NCBI GenBank assembly: GCA_943331855.1
Contig: CALQNE010000064.1
Span: 1 to 13,971 of the forward strand
DNA: 13,971 nucleotides
Reading direction: 5' to 3'
Source of the DNA: Bordetella parapertussis
GTDB taxonomy: Bacteria; Pseudomonadota; Gammaproteobacteria; Burkholderiales; Burkholderiaceae_B
The translations under genes and the position numbers were made by a program. Below, piece by piece: positions 1-8,055 of the stretch (positions within the stretch are counted from its first letter, which is position 1; every line of letters begins with the position of its first letter). The notes under the pieces are model-generated. The model was not told the origin of the DNA and ran no database searches. It worked only from the letters and a program-made list of their open reading frames with translations.

Positions 1-783
1 CACGAAGCCGTGCACGCCATTGATGGTTGGGACGACCTGCGCAGACGCTTACAGCCCGATCGTCGCTGCTTTGCTTTTTTTCACCCTCAGCTTCCTGATG
101 AGCCGTTGATTTTTGTCGAAGTCGCTTTGCTCTCTGAGATCCCGAGCGCGATCGGTCCTTTAGTCGATAAGAAATCGCTGCACGATGACAACAAAAAATT
201 TAAAGTCGCGGCCTTCTATTCAATTAGCAATTGCGAGCCTGGCCTACGTGGCGTGTCGCTTGGTAACTTTCTGATCAAACGTGTTGCAGAACACTTAAAG
301 ACCGAGTTTCCGAGCCTCAACACGTTTGTGACGCTTTCTCCAATCCCCGGCTTTATCGACTGGTTAACGCGCACGCCAACCCTGAATGCAATTGAGGTAC
401 CACTCACCACGCGCACCAGCTTTGAACAAGCGCTTGAAGCCATTGACTTAAAAAATAAGACCTGGGTGCAGCGCCTCAGTGACGGCTGGACGCCCGAAAA
501 ATGTTCAAGCAAAGAACGCGCAGCGCTCACTTCGCTCTGCGCAATTTATCTGATGTTTTTTTCTACCCAACGAGGCGGCAGTCCGGTCGCCAAGTTTCAT
601 CTTGGTAACGGGGCAGAATTGCACCGTCTGAACTGGGCCGCGGATCTATCCAAGAAAGGCCTCAGAGAGTCAGCAGGGCTGATGGTCAACTACCTTTACA
701 ACCTTGAATCGGTTGAAGAAAATCACGGTCACTTCGCCCAGGGGCAAGTGATCTATGCGCGTTCGGTGGCTAAACTCATCTAA
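1..783 (+). CDS. Malonyl-CoA decarboxylase, C-terminal part (5' end outside window)
   Basis: The frame is open from the first base (phase 1) and ends at TAA 781-783, so only about the last 260 residues of a family protein of roughly 450-490 residues are present; the GTG at 10 is probably an internal Val. The enzyme decarboxylates malonyl-CoA to acetyl-CoA and CO2 in the cytoplasm. Visible signatures are FAFFHPQLPDEPLIFVEVAL near the start, LSPIPGF with its Ser codon at 337-339, and PVAKFHLGNGAELHRLNW with its His codon at 598-600. By my alignment to human MLYCD these correspond to catalytic Ser329 and His423, so the active site looks intact. The C terminus ends VAKLI, where the animal enzyme has a peroxisomal SKL. 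In many proteobacteria the gene sits with malonyl-CoA synthetase and malonate uptake genes; those would lie upstream and cannot be seen. It converges on the efflux operon. Confidence 0.93.
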   Translation, partial: HEAVHAIDGWDDLRRRLQPDRRCFAFFHPQLPDEPLIFVEVALLSEIPSAIGPLVDKKSLHDDNKKFKVAAFYSISNCEPGLRGVSLGNFLIKRVAEHLKTEFPSLNTFVTLSPIPGFIDWLTRTPTLNAIEVPLTTRTSFEQALEAIDLKNKTWVQRLSDGWTPEKCSSKERAALTSLCAIYLMFFSTQRGGSPVAKFHLGNGAELHRLNWAADLSKKGLRESAGLMVNYLYNLESVEENHGHFAQGQVIYARSVAKLI

Positions 784-798
784 AGCGTCAAGGCGATC

Positions 799-817
799 GC
801 TACGCTTAAGGCGTAGC
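799..817. terminator. Hairpin between convergent genes, possible bidirectional terminator
   Basis: A 7-bp perfect inverted repeat (GCTACGC, loop TTAAG, GCGTAGC) lies just after the malonyl-CoA decarboxylase stop and covers the last codons and stop of the opposing channel gene. Neither side is followed by a T-run, so it is not a textbook intrinsic terminator. The position in a 22-bp convergent gap is the main argument for a role in transcript ends. Confidence 0.4.
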
Positions 818-2308
818 AACCCAACCGCCCCCTAACGCTTTAAATAAATCAACATTTGCCTGCAGACGGGCCGAGCGATTCACCACGAAGGCAAGGTTTG
901 CCTCGTTGGCAACACGCTGGGCCTCAAGTACGTTCAAAAAATCCACATAGCCGGCTTCGTAACGCAAGGTAGCAAGTTCTTGCGCTTTATTCGAGGCCTG
1001 CACTTGCTGGCTGAGGTACTCTTCAGTTTGCAAGGTTTGTCGAACAGAAGTTAGGGCATCACTGACTTCACCAAACGCATTGCGCACCACTTTGACATAG
1101 GCACCCAGTGCCTCTTGTTGTTGCGCCTTTGCATAGTCAAGGCGCCCCTGTAATAAGCCGCCTGAAAAAATCGGCGCAAGCAGACCAATGCCGGCGGACC
1201 ACACTGAACTTTGACTCGTCAGAAAAGAACTGAATGCGACACTTTGTGCGCCAAACAAGCCCACCAGCGAGAAGGTCGGAAACAATCCTGCTGTGGCCAC
1301 CCCAATACGCGCGTGTGCGGCGATCAAGTCTTGTTCGACGCGTCTGACATCGGGTCGGCTTTCAACAATCGTTGAGGGCAGCCCTTCGGGCGGCAATGGT
1401 GGCACGGGCAATTGCCGCACATCTCCGACTGCAATCGTCAAGTCGAGCTTGCCCGTCAAGACGCCCAATTGATTCTGTGCAATCGCGCGCTGACGCGTCA
1501 CTTCGGACAACGTAGCTTGCGAGGCCGCTAAGGCCGCCCGACCTTGGTTGACATCGATGGGCGACACCAGGCCCCCTTGTAATTTTGCCTCAGCTACTTT
1601 CAAGGAGTGCGTTCGAGTGCGCACGGAATCCTGCAATACGGCCATCTGTGCATCGAGTGAGCGCAGCCGCAAGTAAAGATTGGAAACAAGCGCGGCAACA
1701 GTCAAGCTAACGCTATCTTTTTCGTACTGGCTGCTTGTTGCCACTGCAGTCGCCGACTCGATGTTGCGACGCACGCGCCCCCAGACATCTAACTCATACG
1801 AAGTCACTAACCCAACCTGGGAGGTGTTCGCCTGCACACCGACACCCGTCACTGAGACCGAAGGGCCTGAGGTCGCACGCGTGCCACTGGCGGTCAAATT
1901 TAAGGTGGGGTAAAGCGCGGCGCCCGCTTGCGCAGCAAGCGCCTGAGCCATCCCAATCCGTGCAAGCGCGATCTGTACGTCAGCATTATCTTGAATGGTT
2001 TGCTGCACCAACTGATCAAGCGTTGCATCGCCAAAAAGCATCCACCAATTTGGATTGATAGGCGAGCGAACCGCCTGGGTATCCACCGCAGCTCGCGTCG
2101 CCGACGCGTCTGCAGCGTTGTATTGCGAGGGCAACGCAAGTTCTGGACGTTGATAGTCTGGCCCTAGTAAACAGCCTGTGAGTGCTAACGACAATGCACT
2201 CGTGATGGTCAGTCGCGACCAGATATTTTGACGCATCCGCGTGATGCGTTGAACCAACCGCCGTTGACCGCGCTTAATCTGTTGGCTTGTCATGAACTGG
2301 GGCTTCAA
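806..2308 (-). CDS. RND efflux outer-membrane channel lipoprotein, NodT/OprM family
   Basis: This is the outer-membrane duct of the tripartite pump encoded with it; family members form trimeric beta-barrel and alpha-helical tunnels anchored by a lipid. The lipobox LALTGC followed by LLGPDYQRP is the NodT-family start of the mature protein, and two OEP repeats follow, the second with PDVRRVEQDLIAAHARIG. The start is unsettled. TTG 2308 overlaps the pump stop as TTGA and has GGTGA six bases upstream, but gives a 45-residue leader. ATG 2293 has only a weak site. ATG 2236 gives a normal 21-residue lipoprotein signal (MRQNIWSRL...TGC) but no visible ribosome-binding site. I give the outer limit; the mature protein is the same in every case. 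It is the last gene of the operon and probably translationally coupled to the pump. Confidence 0.93.
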   Translation of the reverse strand: MKPQFMTSQQIKRGQRRLVQRITRMRQNIWSRLTITSALSLALTGCLLGPDYQRPELALPSQYNAADASATRAAVDTQAVRSPINPNWWMLFGDATLDQLVQQTIQDNADVQIALARIGMAQALAAQAGAALYPTLNLTASGTRATSGPSVSVTGVGVQANTSQVGLVTSYELDVWGRVRRNIESATAVATSSQYEKDSVSLTVAALVSNLYLRLRSLDAQMAVLQDSVRTRTHSLKVAEAKLQGGLVSPIDVNQGRAALAASQATLSEVTRQRAIAQNQLGVLTGKLDLTIAVGDVRQLPVPPLPPEGLPSTIVESRPDVRRVEQDLIAAHARIGVATAGLFPTFSLVGLFGAQSVAFSSFLTSQSSVWSAGIGLLAPIFSGGLLQGRLDYAKAQQQEALGAYVKVVRNAFGEVSDALTSVRQTLQTEEYLSQQVQASNKAQELATLRYEAGYVDFLNVLEAQRVANEANLAFVVNRSARLQANVDLFKALGGGWVATP

Positions 2309-5300
2309 GATTTATCACCCGAACTCAAGGTCGAACCGTCAGCGCTGGCACTTGCAGAGCCCGCCATTGATGCTTGTTTGCCTTGCCTGCGCGACATCCA
2401 GGTAAAAAACATCGGCACAAAAATTGTGGCAATAAATGTCGAGGCTAACATTCCACCAAAGACTCCGGTCCCCATCGAGCGACGCGCAGCCGCTCCAGCA
2501 CCCGACGAAATCACCAATGGAAACACACCAAGAATAAAAGCGAGCGAGGTCATCACGATCGGCCGAAATCTCTGGCGCGCAGCCGTTAACGCCGCGTCGA
2601 TACTACTCATTCCTTGGTCTCGCTTTTGCGCCGCAAACTCGACAATCAAGATTGCATTTTTTGCCGAAAGGCCCACAAGCACCACCAAGCCAATCTGAAA
2701 ATAAATATCATTCGGCATATTGCGCAACAACACTGCCAACAAGGCCCCGAACACTGCAAAGGGTACGGCGAGCAAAACGGCCAGGGGTAAGGACCAGCGT
2801 TCGTATTGCGCTGCCAAAATCAAGAACACCATCAGGAGTCCGAACACAAAGGCTACGGCTGACGTCGTACCAGTGCGTATTTGCTGATAGGCCTGACCAG
2901 CCCAGGCTAATTCGTAGCCAGGCGGCAGCGACGCACTTGCCACGTCTTGTACCAACTGAATCGCCTCGCCCGAACTGATACCCGGAATCGCATTACCTAA
3001 AACTTTCGCCGCCAAAAATCCATTAAATCGCTCGAGTTGTTCGGGCCCGACAATTTGCGTCACCTGAATCAAGGCCGAAATCGGCACCATACTACCGTTA
3101 TCGGCGCGCACAAAAATTTGCCCTAAATCAGTCGGCTGGGTGCGGTATTGCGCATCTGCTTGCAATTGAACGCGGTAGGTGCGGCCACTCAAGTTAAAGT
3201 CATTGACATACAACGTGCCCATCGTCGCCTGAAGACTCAAGTACACATCCGAAATTGGGATGCCCAGCGACAGCGCTTTAGTCTCATCGACTTCAACGTA
3301 TAACTGGGGTGCGGTCGGTCTGAAAAAAGTATTGATACCAGTGAGCTTAGGCTCTCGTCGCAAAGCCTCGGTAAACCCACCAATCACCTCTGCCAACTGT
3401 TGTGGAGAGGGCTGCACTTTAGACTGCACGTAAAACTCAAAGCCACCCGCAGAGCCCAAGCCTCGAATCGGAGGCGGGTTGAAAACCAGCGCCATCCCAT
3501 CAGGCATTCCCATCCCTAAGCCTGTAAATTTTTTAGCGAGCTGTTCTGCACTTTCTTTGCGCTCACTCCAATCTTTGAGTGGAATAAAAATGGTGCCAGC
3601 GTTTGTCTTTAAACCACCACCAATGATGTCATTGCCGGCGATGACAAACACACGCGCAACGGCAGGCTCTTGAACAACTTTTTCTTGAAACGATTCACCG
3701 GCTTTTTGAGTACGCTGCAGACTTGCGCCATCGGGCAAGACTAACGCGCTAACCAAATAGCCCTGATCCTCTGGAGGCACAAAGCCTCCGGGCACCATCC
3801 TGAACAAGACAATCGAGGCCACAATCACAGCAGCAAAGACTGAGGCACCCAAGATGCGATGGTGCAATGTTTTATCAACGATTTTGGTGTAATAGTCTGT
3901 CAACGCACCAAACGCCCGGTTAAACCATCTAAAACCTTTAGCCTCAGTGTGAGTTGGCTTGAGCAGCACACCGCATAAAGCAGGCGTGAGTGTCAAGGCC
4001 ACCACACCTGACAACACCACCGACAAGGCCACCGTCACTGCAAACTGCTGATACAACTTACCCGCGATTCCGCCTAAAAATGCAACCGGAATAAATACTG
4101 CCGATAACACCAGCACAATCGCCACGACCGCACCAGACACTTCTCGCATCGCTTCAAGGGCCGCCTCTTTCGGCGGCATGTGCCGCTCGGCCATCAGGCG
4201 CTCAACGTTTTCAAGTACCACGATTGCGTCATCGACCACGATTCCGATCGAAAGCACCATGGCAAATAAGGTCAGGGTGTTGACTGAAAAACCAAACAAC
4301 CACAACCCGGCGAAAGTTCCAATCAACGACACGGGTACCGCGATTAGCGGAATCACTGTGGCACGCCAATTTTGCAAAAACACATACACAACCAATGCCA
4401 CTAAAAGCATTGCCTCGATAAGAGTTGTCACAACTTCTTTGATCGAGGCGTTAACGAATTTGGTTGTGTCAAAAGGAATCACATAATCGATTCCGGGGGG
4501 AAATTTCTTTTTGATATTTTCCATTGTGCTGCGAACACGATCCGCCACACTTAAGGCATTTGCGCCCGACTGCAAAAAAATCGCAACAATCGCGGTCGGC
4601 TTGCCCACCAAGGTCGTAAACGCGTCGTAATTAGCGGCATCCAACTCAATGCGTGCAACATCCTTTAGACGCAACACCCCACTTGGGCCACTTGAGCGAA
4701 TCACAATATCGCCAAATTGTTCTGGCGTCACCAAACGACCCTTTGCCGTGACGGTATAGACCAACTGTTGCCCTTGCGGCGCAGGTTCTTGGCCAATTTT
4801 TCCGGCGACATTTTGTTTATTTTGCGCCGATACTGCACTGGCGATATCGGTCGTGGTCACCCCAAGCTGAGCCATCCGATCAGGCTGAAGCCAAATGCGC
4901 ATTGAGTAATCTTTGGCCCCTAGAATTTGAGCATCACCCACACCTGGCAAACGTTTAAGTTCGTCAAGCACATTAATCAAGGCATAGTTTGAAAGGTATA
5001 GCGACGAAAACTCGTTGGTGGGTGCCGTTAACGCGGTCACCAATAAAATGTCGTTCGAACGCTTTTGTGCAGTGACTCCAAACTGACGCACGATATCGGG
5101 CAAGCGGGGTTCGGCAATTTTGACGCGGTTATTGATGTTGACAGTTGCAATGTCAACGTTGGTGCCCACTTCGAAGGTTGCAGTGATCGTGAGGGTGCCG
5201 TTGGACTGTGCGGTTGAATTGAAGTACAGCAAGTTTTCAACGCCAGACAGCTGCTCTTCGATGGGGCCCGCGACGGTACGCGTGAGTGTCTCGGTTGAGG

Positions 5301-5460
5301 CACCAGGATAGTTCGCCGTAATGATCACAGTGGGCGGCGCAATCTCTGGGTATTGCGCGATGGGTAAGCCGCGCGCTGCCATCAATCCAGCAATCACAAT
5401 TGTGATCGAAATCACAGACGAGAAAATCGGCCGGTTGATAAAAAAGCTGGATAAGTTCAT
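2305..5460 (-). CDS. RND multidrug efflux pump, inner-membrane permease (HAE1, MexF-like)
   Basis: A full-length 1051-residue AcrB/MexB/MexF-type proton-drug antiporter. The N terminus (MNLSSFFINRPIFSSVIS) and PIAQYPEIAPPTV are typical of HAE1 pumps. The proton-relay residues are present: Asp410-Asp411 in SIGIVVDDAIVVLENVER (TM4) and Lys934 in GLSAKNAILIVEFA (TM10), matching AcrB Asp407/Asp408/Lys940. The pore domains between the two membrane halves look complete (for example GTIFIPLKDWSER). SLYLSNYALINVLDELKRL resembles MexF more than AcrB, so the substrate range may be MexEF-like (chloramphenicol, quinolones, small aromatics); that is inference. The C terminus ends in a Ser/Ala-rich tail of about 25 residues. 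ATG 5460 overlaps the adaptor stop (ATGA) and TGA 2307-2305 overlaps the channel start, so the three genes are tightly coupled. Confidence 0.97.
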   Translation of the reverse strand: MNLSSFFINRPIFSSVISITIVIAGLMAARGLPIAQYPEIAPPTVIITANYPGASTETLTRTVAGPIEEQLSGVENLLYFNSTAQSNGTLTITATFEVGTNVDIATVNINNRVKIAEPRLPDIVRQFGVTAQKRSNDILLVTALTAPTNEFSSLYLSNYALINVLDELKRLPGVGDAQILGAKDYSMRIWLQPDRMAQLGVTTTDIASAVSAQNKQNVAGKIGQEPAPQGQQLVYTVTAKGRLVTPEQFGDIVIRSSGPSGVLRLKDVARIELDAANYDAFTTLVGKPTAIVAIFLQSGANALSVADRVRSTMENIKKKFPPGIDYVIPFDTTKFVNASIKEVVTTLIEAMLLVALVVYVFLQNWRATVIPLIAVPVSLIGTFAGLWLFGFSVNTLTLFAMVLSIGIVVDDAIVVLENVERLMAERHMPPKEAALEAMREVSGAVVAIVLVLSAVFIPVAFLGGIAGKLYQQFAVTVALSVVLSGVVALTLTPALCGVLLKPTHTEAKGFRWFNRAFGALTDYYTKIVDKTLHHRILGASVFAAVIVASIVLFRMVPGGFVPPEDQGYLVSALVLPDGASLQRTQKAGESFQEKVVQEPAVARVFVIAGNDIIGGGLKTNAGTIFIPLKDWSERKESAEQLAKKFTGLGMGMPDGMALVFNPPPIRGLGSAGGFEFYVQSKVQPSPQQLAEVIGGFTEALRREPKLTGINTFFRPTAPQLYVEVDETKALSLGIPISDVYLSLQATMGTLYVNDFNLSGRTYRVQLQADAQYRTQPTDLGQIFVRADNGSMVPISALIQVTQIVGPEQLERFNGFLAAKVLGNAIPGISSGEAIQLVQDVASASLPPGYELAWAGQAYQQIRTGTTSAVAFVFGLLMVFLILAAQYERWSLPLAVLLAVPFAVFGALLAVLLRNMPNDIYFQIGLVVLVGLSAKNAILIVEFAAQKRDQGMSSIDAALTAARQRFRPIVMTSLAFILGVFPLVISSGAGAAARRSMGTGVFGGMLASTFIATIFVPMFFTWMSRRQGKQASMAGSASASADGSTLSSGDKS

Positions 5461-6641
5461 TTGCCGTCTCTGGCATTGGCCGACGGGACTGACGTATCCA
5501 ACGGAATCACCGTGGGCGTCACGGTAGCCCCCGGTCTAATCTTGATGATCTGATCCACCACCACGCGATCGCCGGGCTTTAACCCCGACAACACGACCCA
5601 GTTTTTTCCTAACCAAGTACCCATCTTAAGAGGCGTTGGGAGCACCTTATTGTCAGCACCCACAGTCCAGACCATAAAGCCGCGTTCGTTTTGAATCACC
5701 GCGGCCTGCGGCACGAGATAAACGTTTTCTTGTTTGCCTGTCGTCAAACGTATCTTTAAGAATTGCCCGGGCAGGATCTGATTAGTAGGATTCAGAAACT
5801 CGGCGCGCATTTGCTGTGTGCCCAGTTTAGGATCGATAAACATCGATAAGAAATTTAATTTGCCCGGCTGTTCGTACACCTTCCCATTTGGCAAAATCAA
5901 CTCAACCTCGGTTTTTTGCTCGGGATCAAGACGCCCGCCTGGCAATCGTGAAGTGTCACTCGCCGACAAACCAAAACGTACCCAGATCGGGTTGATTTGA
6001 TAGATCGAGGTCAACAAGCTCCCTTCAATGGTGGTGCCGATCAAGTTTCCCTCAGAGCGTTGCGCGCGCCCCGAAATGCCCGACACGGGTGCCGTAACCG
6101 TCGCCCAAGTGAGATTGAGCTGGGCTGTTTTTAAATTAGCCTGAGCCACCTCATTGACGGACGTTGCATCGTCAAACTCTTTACGACTCACCGCCTGTTG
6201 CGTGAACAGACCCTTCAGGCGTGCCGCCTCACGCGCAGTTTGTTTCGCGCGGGCTTGGGACTCGTCTAACGCATTTTTAAACGGTTCAGGATCGATCTGA
6301 AATAAGGGCTGACCCGCCGTAACAGGGCTGCCTTCTTCGTAGAGACGTTTAACTAGAATACCGCCTACGCGCGCGCGCACTTCAGTTTCTTTGGCACCCT
6401 CAGCCTGCGCGGTAATTTCAAGAATATTAGGCAAGGTCGTTGAGACAGCCTCGATCACCGAGACAGGCAAGGCCGGCGGTGCGCTGCCAGAGCCTTGCGC
6501 AAAACCAGTCGCACTCAACAACAGCGCCAAGCCCCCGAGCGCGCATGCGTACTTAACAGTACTTAAGGAAATTTTTCTAACCGGCAACGAACCGCAACTG
6601 ACCTCTGGCTGATATCCCACCTTGCTGACTGCTTGGCACAT
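5457..6641 (-). CDS. RND efflux periplasmic adaptor (membrane fusion protein, AcrA/MexE family)
   Basis: A 394-residue adaptor that bridges the inner-membrane pump and the outer-membrane channel. After a leader come the barrel-sandwich half ARVGGILVKRLYEEGSPVTAGQPLFQIDP, an alpha-helical hairpin (about residues 105-170, DESQARAKQTAREAARLKGLF onward), the second lipoyl half ATVTAPVSGISGRAQRSEGNL, and the beta-barrel and membrane-proximal regions ending in GLKPGDRVVVDQIIKIRPG. ATG 6641 is supported by AGGAAAG about eight bases upstream. The leader is long: about 30 residues precede the hydrophobic core YACALGGLALLLSATGFAQ. There is no lipobox Cys after the core, so unlike AcrA or MexA it is probably cleaved (GFA|Q) or stays as a membrane anchor rather than being lipidated. 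It is the first gene of the operon. Confidence 0.95.
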   Translation of the reverse strand: MCQAVSKVGYQPEVSCGSLPVRKISLSTVKYACALGGLALLLSATGFAQGSGSAPPALPVSVIEAVSTTLPNILEITAQAEGAKETEVRARVGGILVKRLYEEGSPVTAGQPLFQIDPEPFKNALDESQARAKQTAREAARLKGLFTQQAVSRKEFDDATSVNEVAQANLKTAQLNLTWATVTAPVSGISGRAQRSEGNLIGTTIEGSLLTSIYQINPIWVRFGLSASDTSRLPGGRLDPEQKTEVELILPNGKVYEQPGKLNFLSMFIDPKLGTQQMRAEFLNPTNQILPGQFLKIRLTTGKQENVYLVPQAAVIQNERGFMVWTVGADNKVLPTPLKMGTWLGKNWVVLSGLKPGDRVVVDQIIKIRPGATVTPTVIPLDTSVPSANARDGK

Positions 6642-6672
6642 TGCGCTTTCCTGAACTTGAATAGTGGATCAT

Positions 6673-6701
6673 TTTATAGGGTAAACCCACAATTGTTCGA
6701 A
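6673..6701 (-). promoter_or_regulatory. Candidate sigma-70 promoter of the efflux operon
   Basis: On the minus strand TATAAA (6678-6673, 5/6 to consensus) lies 17 bases downstream of TTCGAA (6701-6696, 3/6). This would start transcription about 25 bases before the adaptor ATG, leaving room for its ribosome-binding site. GGGTTTACCC sits in the spacer. The weak -35 fits a gene that needs an activator or is poorly expressed. Read-through from the dehydrogenase gene upstream, on the same strand and 83 bases away, is the alternative. Confidence 0.35.
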
Positions 6702-6724
6702 AAGGCAGCTTGTGACCCCACGCA

Positions 6725-7813
6725 TCACGGTTTTAATTGACGACAAATCTCGGCAGTTACCTCAGAACACGAGGATAAACCGCCCAAATCACGTGGAATG
6801 GCCTTGCCACCCGCTAGCGTCGCTTCAACCGCCCGTTCAATACGTTCTGCCGCGCTTATCAGACTAGTATCCTGGTGACGATCACCCAACCAGCGCAGCA
6901 TAAAGGAGCCAGACAAAATCGTTGCCAAGGGGCTCGCGATATTCTGACCAGCGATATCAGGCGCTGAGCCGTGCGCGCCTTGAAACAAGCCGTGATGGTC
7001 TCCGAGCTCGCCCGAAGGCGCGATCCCCATCCCACCCACCGTGGCGGCACCTAAATCAGAAATAATGTCGCCGAACATATTTTCAGCCACGATCACGTCA
7101 TAGAATTCGGGGCGTTTGACCAAATGCACGGTGATGGCATCGACGTAGGCGTAGTCGATGGTCACGTCGGGATACTCTAAGGCCACCTCATCACACACCG
7201 CTCTAAAGAAGGCATAACTACGCAAAATATTGGCTTTATCGCAGACCGTCATCCGACGCACACCATCGGAAGGTGCCCCGTGACGTTTGCGCGATAGCTC
7301 AAAGGCAAACTTGGCAATTCGCGACACACCCTTTCGGGTGAGTACCAAGGTGTCGGTTGCGACTTCACCGCGCAGCAAAACCCCCGCCCCGCGACTGGCA
7401 TATAAGCCTTCCGTATTTTCGCGCACGATGATGTAATCGATATCACCAGATTTGCGGTTTTTGAGCGGTGAAAAATCGCCCTGATACAGGCGGATTGGTC
7501 GTACATTGGCATACAAATCCAGTTTGAAGCGCAACTGTAAGTGCAGGTCGTTACCCACCTCGGTGCCATCGGGATAGGTCACGCTTGGCAAACCGGCGGC
7601 ACCGTGCAGAATCGCATGAGACGCGTTGCAGGCATCAAAGGTTTCTTGAGGCAGTACCTGGCCGGTTTTGACGTAATGCGCCGCCCCACCTGGAAACTGA
7701 TTAAACGACAGCACATTCGACCCAAGAGCCTCTTTGAGTACGGTCACCGTGGCGCTGCAAACCTCGGGGCCGATCCCGTCGCCCTCAATCGTTGCAATGT
7801 CATACTTTGCCAT
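6725..7813 (-). CDS. NAD-dependent isocitrate/isopropylmalate dehydrogenase-family decarboxylating dehydrogenase, substrate unknown
   Basis: A 362-residue cytoplasmic beta-decarboxylating 2-hydroxyacid dehydrogenase, complete for the family. IEGDGIGPEV opens the protein. Substrate-binding arginines are Arg95 (LQLRFKLDL), Arg105 (ANVRP) and Arg131. The catalytic Lys193 lies in CDKANIL, and the metal-binding aspartates are Asp225, Asp249 and Asp253 (YVDA and NMFGDIISDLGA). HGSAPDIAG with Asp286 indicates NAD rather than NADP. The loop RENTEGLY is of the isocitrate, homoisocitrate or tartrate/malate type, whereas LeuB has RELTGGIYF, so it is not a leucine-pathway enzyme. D-malate, tartrate, isocitrate and a 3-alkylmalate remain possible. 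ATG 7813 has GGGAGA at good spacing. It is divergent from the ammonium transporter; no pathway partner is adjacent. Confidence 0.9.
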   Translation of the reverse strand: MAKYDIATIEGDGIGPEVCSATVTVLKEALGSNVLSFNQFPGGAAHYVKTGQVLPQETFDACNASHAILHGAAGLPSVTYPDGTEVGNDLHLQLRFKLDLYANVRPIRLYQGDFSPLKNRKSGDIDYIIVRENTEGLYASRGAGVLLRGEVATDTLVLTRKGVSRIAKFAFELSRKRHGAPSDGVRRMTVCDKANILRSYAFFRAVCDEVALEYPDVTIDYAYVDAITVHLVKRPEFYDVIVAENMFGDIISDLGAATVGGMGIAPSGELGDHHGLFQGAHGSAPDIAGQNIASPLATILSGSFMLRWLGDRHQDTSLISAAERIERAVEATLAGGKAIPRDLGGLSSCSEVTAEICRQLKP

Positions 7814-7839
7814 GTTTTTCTCCCTAAATCTGTGTCAAT

Positions 7840-7915
7840 GCACCAAAATGGTTAGCTTGTTCTTTTACAAGTATTTGTTTTTTAATACTAATTTATTCAC
7901 GCACCAAAACTGCGC
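7840..7915. promoter_or_regulatory. Two NtrC-like enhancer sites in the dehydrogenase/amt divergent region
   Basis: GCACC-AAAAT-GGTTA (7840-7854) and GCACC-AAAAC-TGCGC (7901-7915) each match 8 of 10 fixed positions of the enterobacterial NtrC site GCACC-N5-GGTGC. Their centres are 61 bp apart, near six helical turns, which suits cooperative binding. They lie about 210 and 150 bases upstream of the amt start, a usual enhancer distance, and nitrogen control of amt genes by NtrC is well established. No convincing sigma-54 -24/-12 element was found between them and amt, so the assignment is tentative. Confidence 0.4.
7856..7889. repeat. Overlapping AT-rich inverted repeats in divergent promoter region
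   Basis: CTTGT-N6-ACAAG (7856-7871) is followed, overlapping by two bases, by AGTATT-N8-AATACT (7870-7889). The inner unit also reads TTGT-N6-ACAA-N4-TTGT. The block lies between the two GCACCAAAA copies, about 45-75 bases upstream of the dehydrogenase start, and may be an operator or a bent, easily melted segment. The rest of 7814-8055 holds a -10-like TATATT at 7958-7963 without a good -35. Confidence 0.35.
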
Positions 7916-8046
7916 TCAGTCACGTTAAGATACGCACTCAATTTTCGCTCTGCTAAATATATTTTGCTTACTTTTAGCCGCAAAGCGAAACGTTCACAGT
8001 ATCACCCGATTATTCATCATCTGCTGTAGTTGATTTGCATACCGAC

Positions 8047-8050
8047 GGAG
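8047..8050 (+). promoter_or_regulatory. Ribosome-binding site that fixes the amt GTG start
   Basis: GGAG stands five bases before GTG 8056. The only upstream in-frame alternative, TTG 8035, has no such site and would add seven residues not expected in the family. Confidence 0.7.
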
Positions 8051-8055
8051 CCAAC

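Noticed and set aside
2228..2698. 156-codon plus-strand open frame opposite the channel/pump junction
   Set aside because: It lies antisense to the well-supported pump and channel genes, has no recognisable domain, and follows the codon pattern of the opposite strand.
4178..4486. Plus-strand open frame inside the pump gene
   Set aside because: It is antisense to the conserved TM4 region of the pump (around Asp410-Asp411), whose sequence is fully explained by the RND protein.
6725..7813. LeuB (3-isopropylmalate dehydrogenase)
   Set aside because: The loop reads RENTEGLY instead of the LeuB RELTGGIYF, and no leuCD genes are nearby.
8035..8055. TTG 8035 as the amt start
   Set aside because: No ribosome-binding site precedes it, while GTG 8056 has GGAG at five bases and gives the family-typical N terminus.
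7915..8055. Sigma-54 promoter for amt
   Set aside because: The TTGC elements (near 7963 and 8035) lack GG at the -24 position; neither fits TGGCAC-N5-TTGC.
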